From positions 1 to 47,663 of the forward strand of contig NZ_BMPY01000042.1 of NCBI RefSeq assembly GCF_014647835.1: a DNA stretch of 47,663 nucleotides, written 5' to 3'. Made by a program: the position numbers and the translations under genes. The notes under the pieces are model-generated. The model was not told where the DNA came from. It ran no database searches and saw only the letters and a list, made by a program, of their open reading frames with translations. The stretch is from Microbispora rosea subsp. aerata (GTDB lineage: Bacteria; Actinomycetota; Actinomycetes; Streptosporangiales; Streptosporangiaceae). Below, one piece after another: positions 15,595 to 22,767 of this stretch (position 1 is its first letter; each line of letters starts with the position of its first letter).

Positions 15595-15969
15595 TCACGC
15601 GGGGCCGGCGGATTCGGTCTCGGCGAGTTTGCGGCGGCGGTGGCTCCAGTCGACCAAGGGCTGCAGGACGGACATCAGCTCTTCCCCGTCATCGGTCAGG
15701 GCGTACCGGACCTGCACCGGCGTGGTGGGGATCACGGTGCGTGAGATCAGGCCCTCGGCCTCCAGCTCCTTCAGCCGCAGGGCGAGCAGCCGATCGGAGA
15801 TCCCCGGCACCGCCTGGCGATACTCGCCGAACCGGCGCGCGCCGCGCCTGCCGGCGAGCAGGATCGCGCTGGTCCACCGGCGGCCAACCAGCTCGACGAC
15901 GTTCTGAAAGCTCCGGCAGCCCGGTTCGTCGATGGCCGGGCCGCCGAAGCCGACGCTATCGATAGTCAC
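15595..15969 (-). CDS. HxlR-family transcriptional regulator
   Basis: A small winged-helix regulator (124 residues) of the HxlR/MarR-like group, often redox or electrophile responsive and controlling divergent oxidoreductases. The conserved elements are VVELVGRRWTSAILLAG, RRFGEYRQAVPGISDRLLALRLKELEAEGLISR and VRYALTDDGEEL. A cysteine near the N-terminus (PGCRSF) is where HxlR-type sensors such as HypR/YodB carry their redox Cys. The GTG start lies 8 bp from a 17-bp palindrome. It is divergent from the LLM/FAD oxidoreductase operon. Confidence 0.9.
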   Translation of the reverse strand: MTIDSVGFGGPAIDEPGCRSFQNVVELVGRRWTSAILLAGRRGARRFGEYRQAVPGISDRLLALRLKELEAEGLISRTVIPTTPVQVRYALTDDGEELMSVLQPLVDWSHRRRKLAETESAGPA

Positions 15970-15976
15970 TTACCTT

Positions 15977-15993
15977 AGATTAGTACCTAATCT
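15977..15993. promoter_or_regulatory. Probable HxlR operator AGATTAG-TAC-CTAATCT
   Basis: A perfect 7+3+7 palindrome in the 65-bp space between the divergent HxlR and LLM oxidoreductase genes, in an AT-rich stretch. Its position allows control of both promoters. Confidence 0.65.
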
Positions 15994-16034
15994 GGCGTTT
16001 GCCCATTGAGGGACCCGTACGGACGATTGGCTCC

Positions 16035-16934
16035 GTGACCGACTACGGACGATCCCTCAGCTTCGGCGTGGCGCTCGATCCCGACGTGCGGCGGCTCGAC
16101 CAGACCACGCGGCTGGCCAGGAGCGCCGACGAGAGCGGGCTGGACTACCTGGCCGTCCAAGACCACGCCTACCAACCCCGGCACCTCGACGCCTGGACCC
16201 TCATCACCCGGCTGTCCGCGCAGACGAGGCGCATCTCGTTCCTCACCGACGTCCTCGACCTGCAGTTACGCCCCCCGGCCATGCTGGCCAAGGCCGCGGC
16301 CTCGTTCGCAGTGCTGGCCGAGGGCCGCCTCGTCCTCGGGGTCGGCGGCGGGACGTTCACCGACTCCATCGCCGGCATGGGCGGCCGGCGGCGCAGCCGC
16401 GGCGAGATGGTCGCCTACACCGAGGAGTCCCTGCACGTGTTGCGTGCCGCGCTGGCCGGCGGCGAGGTGCGCCTGCTCAGCGACCACCACGCGATCGAGG
16501 GCTACCCGGCGGGCCCGGTGCCGCCCGCGCCGATTCCGCTGTGGCTCGGCGCGATGAAGTCCAGGATGCTCGCCGTCACCGGCCGGTCCGGCGACGGCTG
16601 GATCTCACCCCTCAACATCTACGTCTCGCCCGGCGAGGTCCCCGCCAAGCAGAAGATCATCGACGACGCCACGCGCGCCGCGGGCCGCGACCCGGCCCAG
16701 ATCCGGCGGATCTACAACGTGATCGGCGCGATCGGCCCGTTCAGCGGCGGCAACGGCCTGATCGGCGACGTACGAGTGTGGACGGAGACGCTCACCGAGT
16801 GGGTGGTCGAGCTGGGCTTCGACACGTTCGTCTTCTGGCCGGTGACCGCTCACCACGCCCAGTTCGAGGTCTACGCCGCGGAGGTCGTCCCGGCGGTCCG
16901 CGAGCAGGTCGGCAAGATCCGGGGGCGGCGATGA
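16035..16934 (+). CDS. LLM-class flavin-dependent oxidoreductase
   Basis: A luciferase-like TIM-barrel enzyme using FMNH2 or F420, about 299 residues. Family features include the N-terminal SFGVALDPD strand, LDYLAVQDH, ISFLTDVLDLQLRPPAMLAKAAASFAVLAEGR, LVLGVGGGTF and PLWLGAMKSRMLAVTGRSGDGW. The GTG at 16035 is preferred over the TTG at 15999. Its TGA overlaps the ATG of the next gene (ATGA), so it is co-transcribed with an FAD-linked oxidase; together they may oxidise a shared, unidentified substrate under HxlR control. Confidence 0.88.
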   Translation: MTDYGRSLSFGVALDPDVRRLDQTTRLARSADESGLDYLAVQDHAYQPRHLDAWTLITRLSAQTRRISFLTDVLDLQLRPPAMLAKAAASFAVLAEGRLVLGVGGGTFTDSIAGMGGRRRSRGEMVAYTEESLHVLRAALAGGEVRLLSDHHAIEGYPAGPVPPAPIPLWLGAMKSRMLAVTGRSGDGWISPLNIYVSPGEVPAKQKIIDDATRAAGRDPAQIRRIYNVIGAIGPFSGGNGLIGDVRVWTETLTEWVVELGFDTFVFWPVTAHHAQFEVYAAEVVPAVREQVGKIRGRR

Positions 16935-18259
16935 CGTCCCTCACGTCCTCGGTCCCGCCCGAGCTGCGCGACAAGATCGTGCTGCCCGGGGACGGCCGAT
17001 ATCGGCTGCTGCGCTCCACGTACACGACCGTGGCCGGCCCCGCCGCCGTACTGCTCCCAGAAAACACCGCGCAGGTGGCCGCCGCGCTGCGCTACGCCCG
17101 CGAGCGGGGCCTGCCCGTGTCCGTACGGAGCGGAGGGCATGGCCTGTCCGGCCGTTCGTCCAACGACGGCGGCGTGGTCATCGACCTGTCGGCCATGAAC
17201 CGGATCGAGGTGATCGACCGGTCGGCGCGGATCGTCCGGGTGGAGGCGGGCGCCCGCTGGGCGCACGTCGCGCGGGCGCTCGCGCCGTACGGGCTGGCGA
17301 TCAGCTCCGGCGACCACGGCAACGTCGGCGTCGGCGGCCTGGCGACCGGAGGAGGCGTCGGCTGGCTGGTCCGCCACTACGGGCTGACCATCGACCACAT
17401 CCGCGCGGCCGAGGTCGTCCTGGCCGACGGCCCCGTCGTACGCGCCGACGCCGAGCACGAACCCGACCTCCTGTGGGCCGTGCGCGGCGCCGGAGCCGGA
17501 GCCGGCATCGTGGTGGCCTTCGAGATCGAGGCGCTCGGCCTGCGCGAGGTGGGATACGCGCAGATCGCCGTGGGCCTCGACCCGGACGGCCGCGCCCTGC
17601 GGCGATGGGCCGACTACATGGCCTCCGCCCCGCGCGAGCTGTCCACCGCCGTCACCCTCCTGCCGTACGGCGACTCCGCGGTGGCCTCCATCACCGCCGT
17701 GGTCGCCGGAGGGAGCGAACGGCGGTTGCGGGCGGCGGTCGAGCCGCTGCGCGGGATCGGCGCCGGAGTCCTCGACGAGCACGCGCGGCTCGCCCCCTAC
17801 CCGGCCCTGGTGTCCACGGCGCACCTGCATCCGAACGTCGGCCAGCAGCCCGTCACGACCACCAACGGCCTGCTCGTGGCCATGACCGACGACGACGCGG
17901 CGGCGATCATGGCCATGGCGACCGGGCCGCATCAGCCGTTGGTCCAGATGCGCTCGCTGGGCGGGGCGGTGAACGACATGCCGGCGGACGCCACCGCGTA
18001 CGCCCACCGGCGCCACGGCGTGTTGGTGATCGGCACGACGTTCCCGCCGCGGAGCGGCCGGCAGCTGGACGCGGCCTGGCGGCCGCTGGCCGGCCGGGTC
18101 GACGGCGCGTACGTCGGTTTCGAGAGCCGCCCGGGCGAGAGCGCCTTCGCGCGGATCTACCCGGGCGCGACCGGCGACCGGGTAAGACGCGTGTGGCGTC
18201 GGTACGACCCCGACGGCGTGTTCCAAGCCCTCTGGCGGCTCTCGCCGGCGGAGTCGTGA
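16931..18259 (+). CDS. FAD-linked oxidase (PCMH/berberine-bridge type)
   Basis: A flavoprotein oxidase, about 442 residues. The PCMH FAD domain shows PVSVRSGGHGLSGRSSNDGGVVIDLS with His70 placed for 8-alpha covalent FAD attachment, and VGVGGLATGGGVGWLVRHYGLTIDHI. At the position where bicovalent members have Cys, the sequence reads SGDHGNVGVGG, so a single covalent link is expected. The C-terminus (FARIYPGATGDRVRRVWRRYDPDGVF) is a berberine-bridge-like domain, slightly short of the usual ending. It overlaps the LLM gene by 4 bp. Confidence 0.9.
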   Translation: MTSLTSSVPPELRDKIVLPGDGRYRLLRSTYTTVAGPAAVLLPENTAQVAAALRYARERGLPVSVRSGGHGLSGRSSNDGGVVIDLSAMNRIEVIDRSARIVRVEAGARWAHVARALAPYGLAISSGDHGNVGVGGLATGGGVGWLVRHYGLTIDHIRAAEVVLADGPVVRADAEHEPDLLWAVRGAGAGAGIVVAFEIEALGLREVGYAQIAVGLDPDGRALRRWADYMASAPRELSTAVTLLPYGDSAVASITAVVAGGSERRLRAAVEPLRGIGAGVLDEHARLAPYPALVSTAHLHPNVGQQPVTTTNGLLVAMTDDDAAAIMAMATGPHQPLVQMRSLGGAVNDMPADATAYAHRRHGVLVIGTTFPPRSGRQLDAAWRPLAGRVDGAYVGFESRPGESAFARIYPGATGDRVRRVWRRYDPDGVFQALWRLSPAES

Positions 18260-18291
18260 GGGGTGGAACGTGCCATCTCAGATCACGCGGC

Positions 18292-18323
18292 CGATGGGCG
18301 CGCCGCTGCTGGCGCGCCCATCG
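18292..18323. terminator. Strong bidirectional hairpin
   Basis: CGATGGGCGCGCC (18292-18304), loop of 6, GGCGCGCCCATCG (18311-18323): a perfect 13-bp stem between convergent genes, 7 bp before the end of the minus-strand operon. Confidence 0.8.
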
Positions 18324-18329
18324 TGCGGG

Positions 18330-18830
18330 TTATGACGAGGAGAGCTGAGACAGCCATTTCTCGAAGGCGTCGAGATCGCGCAGGATCCACGTCGAGACCG
18401 AGGCCACGGCGAGGTTCGTGACCATCTCGGTGATCGTCACGACCGGTACGCCGCCGAGGTGGGCGGCGTACATCTCCATCGCCGTTCCCATGCTCGGTAT
18501 GTGCCCGGGAAGGTAGGCGACGCAGAGGTCGCATTTGGCCACCTCGCGGGTCATGGCGTGGAAGGTCTCCCTGAGCCCGGTGAGCTCAGGGGGGAGCGAG
18601 GCCGTCTCGAGGATGGGAGGGACGTCCCGGCGCAGAGATCCGACCAGCGCCGCGACTTTCGCGTCCGCCAGCGTGTTCGTCACTGCGACGCTCGGGTCGA
18701 AGCACTCCGCGTCGGGGAAGAACCGCGTGACCATCGAGGGGATCGTGACCCGATAGCTCTGGTCCTCGATGTCCGTCCCGCGGTTCGATCCCTGAATCGT
18801 GCCGGCGATGAAGACTCGGGAAAGCTGCAC
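18330..18830 (-). CDS. Nucleoside 2-deoxyribosyltransferase-like protein
   Basis: A 166-residue protein resembling the nucleoside 2-deoxyribosyltransferase fold. It begins with the beta-strand/loop VFIAGTIQGSNRG. Near the C-terminus it has CDLCVAYLPGHIPSMGTAMEMYAAHLGGVPVV, the family's nucleotide-binding pattern with the Glu of GT-x-x-E (GTAME) in the nucleophile position. The middle (residues 25-100) is not typical. It is the last gene of the TetR-DoxX-ANL-NAT-like operon, 17 nt after the preceding stop. That context suggests it supplies or processes a nucleoside/sugar moiety for the cluster, or cleaves a nucleotide; the assignment is fold-level only. Confidence 0.55.
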   Translation of the reverse strand: MQLSRVFIAGTIQGSNRGTDIEDQSYRVTIPSMVTRFFPDAECFDPSVAVTNTLADAKVAALVGSLRRDVPPILETASLPPELTGLRETFHAMTREVAKCDLCVAYLPGHIPSMGTAMEMYAAHLGGVPVVTITEMVTNLAVASVSTWILRDLDAFEKWLSQLSSS

Positions 18831-18847
18831 TGTTTATTCCATCGAAG

Positions 18848-19696
18848 TTATTCCACTAAGGCGTACGGGGCGAGCTCTTGCTTGGGGTCCGCGATGCGCT
18901 GGTATATCTCCGCGGCGGAGACCAAATGGTCGGCGATATCCGCCCGGGGCAGGCTGAGCGAGCCTTCGAGCTCCTCCCACACGGCCGACGAACCGGGGTC
19001 GGAGTTGCGCGACACCACCCCTTCCCCGGTTCGCAGCCAGATGTCGTCGGCGGTGAAGACCCGCTCTGCGAAGCCCTTGAGCGGGATGATCGCCTCCGCG
19101 GTGCGCTGCAAGCCCGGCAGCACGGCGCGTATCGACACGCTCGTCTGCTCCGGATGCGTCATCAGCCCATGGATGTCCGCCGTGAACTCCCGCATGTCGA
19201 AAAGCTCGTTCTCGCGGAGCGAGAAATGCCGGCTCAAGACGTACTTGTCCTGCGAGGGGCTGAACTTGAAATAGTCGAGCCTTATGACATAGCCGTTGCG
19301 GTTCTTCTTGTATCGGGCGTGCAGCCGCCCGTCCCGCCGCGCCCCGGTGCTGTCGCGCCGTACGGGCGCGGCCGGCACCTCCACGGTGGCCTCACCGGAC
19401 TCCACCGCCTCCGCGGAGAACCTGATGGGCTCGCGGTGCAGCAGGTACGGATCCAGGACGATGACGTCCCCGTTGTCGTGGAAGACCGCCCCGACATGCC
19501 GCATGTCCTGCAGCAGCACCGGCTCCGGAGCGCCGAGGTCGACGGCCCGCCGCGCCACGTCGATCGTCTGCATGATGCACGCGGCGCCGAACCTCGGGTC
19601 CGCCGGACCGTCGCCGAAATACTCGTGATAGTGGGTCGCGCTGTTGTAGGGGATGTCGGTCAGGGTGCCTTTCAGAGCCTTTGCGTAAATGTCCAT
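18848..19696 (-). CDS. Arylamine N-acetyltransferase/transglutaminase-like protein (possible amide synthase)
   Basis: A 282-residue protein that I place tentatively in the NAT-like thiol acyltransferase fold. The order Cys-His-Asp is right: C40 in FGAACIMQTID, H67 in LLQDMRHVGAVF and D82 in VIVLDPYLLHREP. Their spacing is close to that in NAT enzymes, which take an acyl group from CoA or ACP onto Cys and pass it to an amine. RifF-type amide synthases belong to this family. The C-terminal half is unrecognised. The ATG at 19696 follows GAGGTG. It lies 49 nt after an ANL ligase gene, so it may join an activated acyl chain to an amine. Confidence 0.5.
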   Translation of the reverse strand: MDIYAKALKGTLTDIPYNSATHYHEYFGDGPADPRFGAACIMQTIDVARRAVDLGAPEPVLLQDMRHVGAVFHDNGDVIVLDPYLLHREPIRFSAEAVESGEATVEVPAAPVRRDSTGARRDGRLHARYKKNRNGYVIRLDYFKFSPSQDKYVLSRHFSLRENELFDMREFTADIHGLMTHPEQTSVSIRAVLPGLQRTAEAIIPLKGFAERVFTADDIWLRTGEGVVSRNSDPGSSAVWEELEGSLSLPRADIADHLVSAAEIYQRIADPKQELAPYALVE

Positions 19697-19745
19697 GGCC
19701 GAACACCTCAACTGTTCCGGATGTTCGTCTCGGTTGAGGCGATGA

Positions 19746-21362
19746 TCACGTGAATCTGTCCTCCAGCACCGTGTCGTCGGCCCGCCCGGCGAACACCTTT
19801 TCCCGGAGTTCTCTGCGGCGGACCTTCCAGGTCGAGGTCAGCGGCATTTCCTCCCAGGGGACGAGCACGGGCTTGTCCAGCGGGGGAAGCCCGCGTGTGG
19901 CGCGCGCCCACGCCTCGTCGCTGAGCGTGTTGTCTTCCGTGCTGATGACCGGAAGCGGGGGGTGCTCGCCTCGGGTGAGGACGATGACCTCGAGCGCGTT
20001 CTGCAGGCGCTGCAGAAGGACGCTCTCAAGCTCGGTGGCGCTGCCGCCCGGCACCGCGTCGACCGCCCGGTCCAGGAACTGGATCCTGCCGAGCGCGTCC
20101 TTGTAGCCGACGTCTCCGGTGTTCCACCAGTCGCCCGCCCGCTTGGCCACGTGGCGATCGGTCTCGCCGAGATAGTCGATGCAGACGGACTTGCTTTTGA
20201 CCATGAGCACGCCGACCTCGCCCTTGCGCATGCGGCGGCCGGTGTCGGGGTCCATCACCCTGGCCCGCACCAGTCCGGGCCAGGGCCACCCCATCATGTT
20301 CATGTTGTCGTTCGTGGAGCCCGCGAGCCGGTTGAGCTTTCTGCGGGTGTACGGAAGCCCGGCGATCGGGCCGACCTCGCTCTGCCCCCAGCTGTGCGCC
20401 CACAGCACGTTGCGCCGCTTCGACGCCTGCATGAACGGCCGTGCGATCGACGGGTGCATCATGTCGAACGTGTTCATGTAGTAACGCACCTGGGCGAACA
20501 GCTCCGGCCGGCGCCGGACGAGAGGGAGCCAGTGCTGGAACACGTTCGGCATCGCCTCGACCATCGTCGGCCGCTGCGACTCCATGAGGCGCTCGACGTC
20601 GGCGAACGCGTGACTGCTGGCGATCACGAGGCGGCGTGGCGCCCACCGGAACTGCGCGGCGGCCCACGCGTACGCGCGCGAGTGAGCGAACGAGATGGAG
20701 CTGAGGTAGACGTCGTTTCTGCGACTGACGGCGAAGGGCAGGGGAAGAAGCTCAAGCCTGGTGGCCGCCCGGTTGGTGTCGGCCGAGTGCACGACGAGCT
20801 TGGGCGTGTTCGTCGTCCCGGACGTGTGAGTGATCATCATCATCTCGTCGTCCGGCCGGATGTCGGGCGCCGGGATGGGAGCCCCGCGCAGCTCGTCGAG
20901 ATGCACGCACTCGCCGCGGACATCGTGGTCCTTGTCCAGCAGGACGGTCCGGCCGAACGCGGTGAGGTCGATGTCTTGGCTCTGGGCCTCCTGCAGCTTC
21001 TGCGACGAGATCACCGTCACCACCGGGTCAAGCCGCTGCAGCATCTCGAAGAGATGCGCCGGGCGGTTGGCCGCGGAGATCGTCGCCGCGACGGCCCCGA
21101 TCCGCGCCGCCGCGGCGGACAAGATGATCATGTCGAAGTGGTTCCGCTTGATGACCGCGATGCGATCTCCGCGGCGGGCGCCGGCGGCGTACAACCACGC
21201 GGAGGTCTCGCCGACCAGCTGTGCGAGGGCGGCCGCGTCATAGGTCACGCCGCCCCCCGGGTTGATGTCGAACGGATGGTCGAGGTAAAGCTCGGTGGTT
21301 CGCGACTTGGCCGCGTGCCAGTCGAAGAGTAACCCGATGTTCTTGGGGGGATGTACGGACAT
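19746..21362 (-). CDS. ANL-superfamily adenylate-forming ligase
   Basis: An ATP-dependent carboxylate-activating enzyme, 538 residues. The P-loop (A3) is THTSGTTNTPKLVVH, A5 is WGQSEVGPIAG, A7 is WWNTGDVGYKDALGRIQFLD, and the catalytic C-terminal lysine is in PLTSTWKVRRREL. The hinge region (DRAVDAVPGGSATELE) departs from the canonical A8. The ATG at 21362 is chosen because the frame upstream overlaps the DoxX-like gene. It differs from the FAAL at 26221-27924: it lacks the PHYHDMGL motif. It may make an acyl- or aryl-adenylate or CoA thioester for the NAT-like protein downstream. Confidence 0.85.
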   Translation of the reverse strand: MSVHPPKNIGLLFDWHAAKSRTTELYLDHPFDINPGGGVTYDAAALAQLVGETSAWLYAAGARRGDRIAVIKRNHFDMIILSAAAARIGAVAATISAANRPAHLFEMLQRLDPVVTVISSQKLQEAQSQDIDLTAFGRTVLLDKDHDVRGECVHLDELRGAPIPAPDIRPDDEMMMITHTSGTTNTPKLVVHSADTNRAATRLELLPLPFAVSRRNDVYLSSISFAHSRAYAWAAAQFRWAPRRLVIASSHAFADVERLMESQRPTMVEAMPNVFQHWLPLVRRRPELFAQVRYYMNTFDMMHPSIARPFMQASKRRNVLWAHSWGQSEVGPIAGLPYTRRKLNRLAGSTNDNMNMMGWPWPGLVRARVMDPDTGRRMRKGEVGVLMVKSKSVCIDYLGETDRHVAKRAGDWWNTGDVGYKDALGRIQFLDRAVDAVPGGSATELESVLLQRLQNALEVIVLTRGEHPPLPVISTEDNTLSDEAWARATRGLPPLDKPVLVPWEEMPLTSTWKVRRRELREKVFAGRADDTVLEDRFT

Positions 21363-21400
21363 TTCTATCGGCCCTCGATTCCCTCGCTGTGTGCCGGCCG

Positions 21401-21760
21401 TTACACGAAGAACCCGAAGACGAGAACCAGGATCGAAACGATCAGGAAGCCGAGGCAGTTGACCCAGAACTCCTTGCCGACGAAGCGTGCGCGGAAGTGC
21501 GCCGCGGACGCGCAAAGGAAGTAGGCGATCACCCCGACGTTGGCGGAGAACGCGACGCCGGGCACCCACAGGCCGACGATCAGGCCGGCGGTGGCCAGCA
21601 GCTTGATGACGATGAGCGTCCACCACCACTCCTCGGGGAAGCGGACGCCGTTGAGGCAGTCACGGATGAACTTCGGCGGGCGGATGGACATCACCGCGTC
21701 CAGGAGCAGCATGCCCGCAAGCACTAAGACAAGCCATGCCGGGTCTGGGATCTCGGCCAT
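21401..21760 (-). CDS. DoxX-like four-TM membrane protein
   Basis: A 119-residue integral membrane protein with four predicted helices: WLVLVLAGMLLLDAVMSI; WWWTLIVIKLLATAGLIVG; VAFSANVGVIAYFLCASAAH; and LGFLIVSILVLVFGFFV. It includes the FxxR..DCLNGV and KL/ATAGLIVGLWVPG pattern of DoxX-like proteins. Its start codon abuts the TAA of the TetR gene with no gap, and the ANL gene starts 38 nt later, so it is part of this operon. DoxX-like proteins often accompany redox or biosynthetic genes; a specific role is unknown. Confidence 0.8.
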   Translation of the reverse strand: MAEIPDPAWLVLVLAGMLLLDAVMSIRPPKFIRDCLNGVRFPEEWWWTLIVIKLLATAGLIVGLWVPGVAFSANVGVIAYFLCASAAHFRARFVGKEFWVNCLGFLIVSILVLVFGFFV

Positions 21761-22357
21761 TTATGCCTCCTTTGATTCGGTCACGAAATTGAGCACCAGG
21801 CGCAGGTTTCGCAGCGGCTTGGAAATGTCGGCTCCGCTGCCACCGGCCCATTCGAAGAGACTTCCGAGATAAGACAGATAGATGGTTCGAGCGGCTCCGG
21901 GAACACTGGCGGGAGGCATGCCCTCCTTGGCGAGCGCGGACTCGATCTCGGTGATGAGAGCCGCCTCCAGGTCTTTGAAAATCACCGACGAGTGGGCCCC
22001 GCTCACCAGCGCCGCCGCGTATTCCCGGGCCAGATCGCTCTGGGTGGAGAAGATTTCCAAGAAGGGGCGAACAAGCTCGATCAGGCTGTCGGCAGTGCTC
22101 GTGCCCGCACCTCCGGGTGTCGTGGATTGGTTTTGCCGCGCGCGTTCCTGGTGCACTTCCGCGATATACCTGTCGAACATGGCGACCAGCAGCGCGCGCT
22201 TGTCTCCCAGTGTCATCACTGAACCGACGCTCACGCCCGCGGCGGCGGCGATGTCCCTGATGGTGGTGGCCTTATAGCCTCGTTCCCGGAAAAGTCGCTC
22301 GGCGGTGCGCGCGATCTTCGCGCGGGTGGCTTCACGGTGTGCGTCGCGTGATGTCAT
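21761..22357 (-). CDS. TetR-family regulator of the acyl cluster
   Basis: A 198-residue TetR regulator. The DNA-binding domain is typical (RTAERLFRERGYKATTIRDIAAAAGVSVGSVMTLGDKRALLVAMFD) and the helical ligand domain follows. It heads the DoxX/ANL/NAT-like/NDT-like operon and has a double palindrome 20 bp upstream of its start. The same double palindrome lies upstream of the FAAL operon. The simplest reading is that this protein represses both operons and itself, released by a pathway product or an acyl-CoA/acyl-ACP-type ligand. Confidence 0.9.
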   Translation of the reverse strand: MTSRDAHREATRAKIARTAERLFRERGYKATTIRDIAAAAGVSVGSVMTLGDKRALLVAMFDRYIAEVHQERARQNQSTTPGGAGTSTADSLIELVRPFLEIFSTQSDLAREYAAALVSGAHSSVIFKDLEAALITEIESALAKEGMPPASVPGAARTIYLSYLGSLFEWAGGSGADISKPLRNLRLVLNFVTESKEA

Positions 22358-22377
22358 AAGGTCGCTCTATAACGTGA

Positions 22378-22402
22378 TGAACATGTTCAGTGAACGTGTT
22401 CA
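22378..22402. promoter_or_regulatory. Double TetR operator, site 1
   Basis: TGAACATGTTCA (22378-22389, perfect palindrome), one G, then TGAACGTGTTCA (22391-22402, one mismatch). It sits 20 bp from the TetR start. On the reverse strand it differs from site 2 at only two positions of 25. Two 12-bp boxes one base apart suggest cooperative binding of two dimers or an extended site. Confidence 0.85.
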
Positions 22403-22506
22403 GGACTTTAATTGAACGACCGAACCGAGTCAAGCTGTGGTTTACTTCTGTCAGCTCGCACTTGACACCAATCCTCGTGGCGCGGGGACGAGAGCCGCCC
22501 GGGTGG

Positions 22507-22767
22507 TCAGTTCTCCGCTATCAGCTCATGCAACGCGGCGGCAAGCCTGCGAATAGTCGGGTTGTCCCAGACGATCGTGGGCTCGACGTCCACGCCGAAT
22601 GTGTCCTCGATGTCGCCGCACAAGGTCAAGGCGTATACCGAGCTGAATCCCAGCTCGGTCAACGGCGTGTCCTCCGTGAACGTGCTCGGGTCGACTTCTC
22701 CATATGTCGCCACTCGGTCTCGGAGCCAGGATTCCAACGCGACGACCGTCGGCACTTCAGTGGTCAT
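22507..22767 (-). CDS. Stand-alone acyl carrier protein
   Basis: An 86-residue carrier protein. The phosphopantetheine site is LTELGFSSVYALTL, with Ser43 as the modified residue (LG-x-S-S in place of the usual LG-x-D-S). Helices before and after fit the ACP fold, and the protein is acidic. It overlaps the upstream acyl-CoA dehydrogenase gene by 4 bp and is the last gene of the FAAL operon, so it is the likely acceptor of the fatty acyl adenylate made by the FAAL. Confidence 0.92.
   Translation of the reverse strand: MTTEVPTVVALESWLRDRVATYGEVDPSTFTEDTPLTELGFSSVYALTLCGDIEDTFGVDVEPTIVWDNPTIRRLAAALHELIAEN

Noticed and set aside
19962-21332. 456-codon plus-strand frame in the ANL ligase gene
   Set aside because: Antisense of a gene with all ANL motifs; translation is His/Arg/Val-rich without domains.
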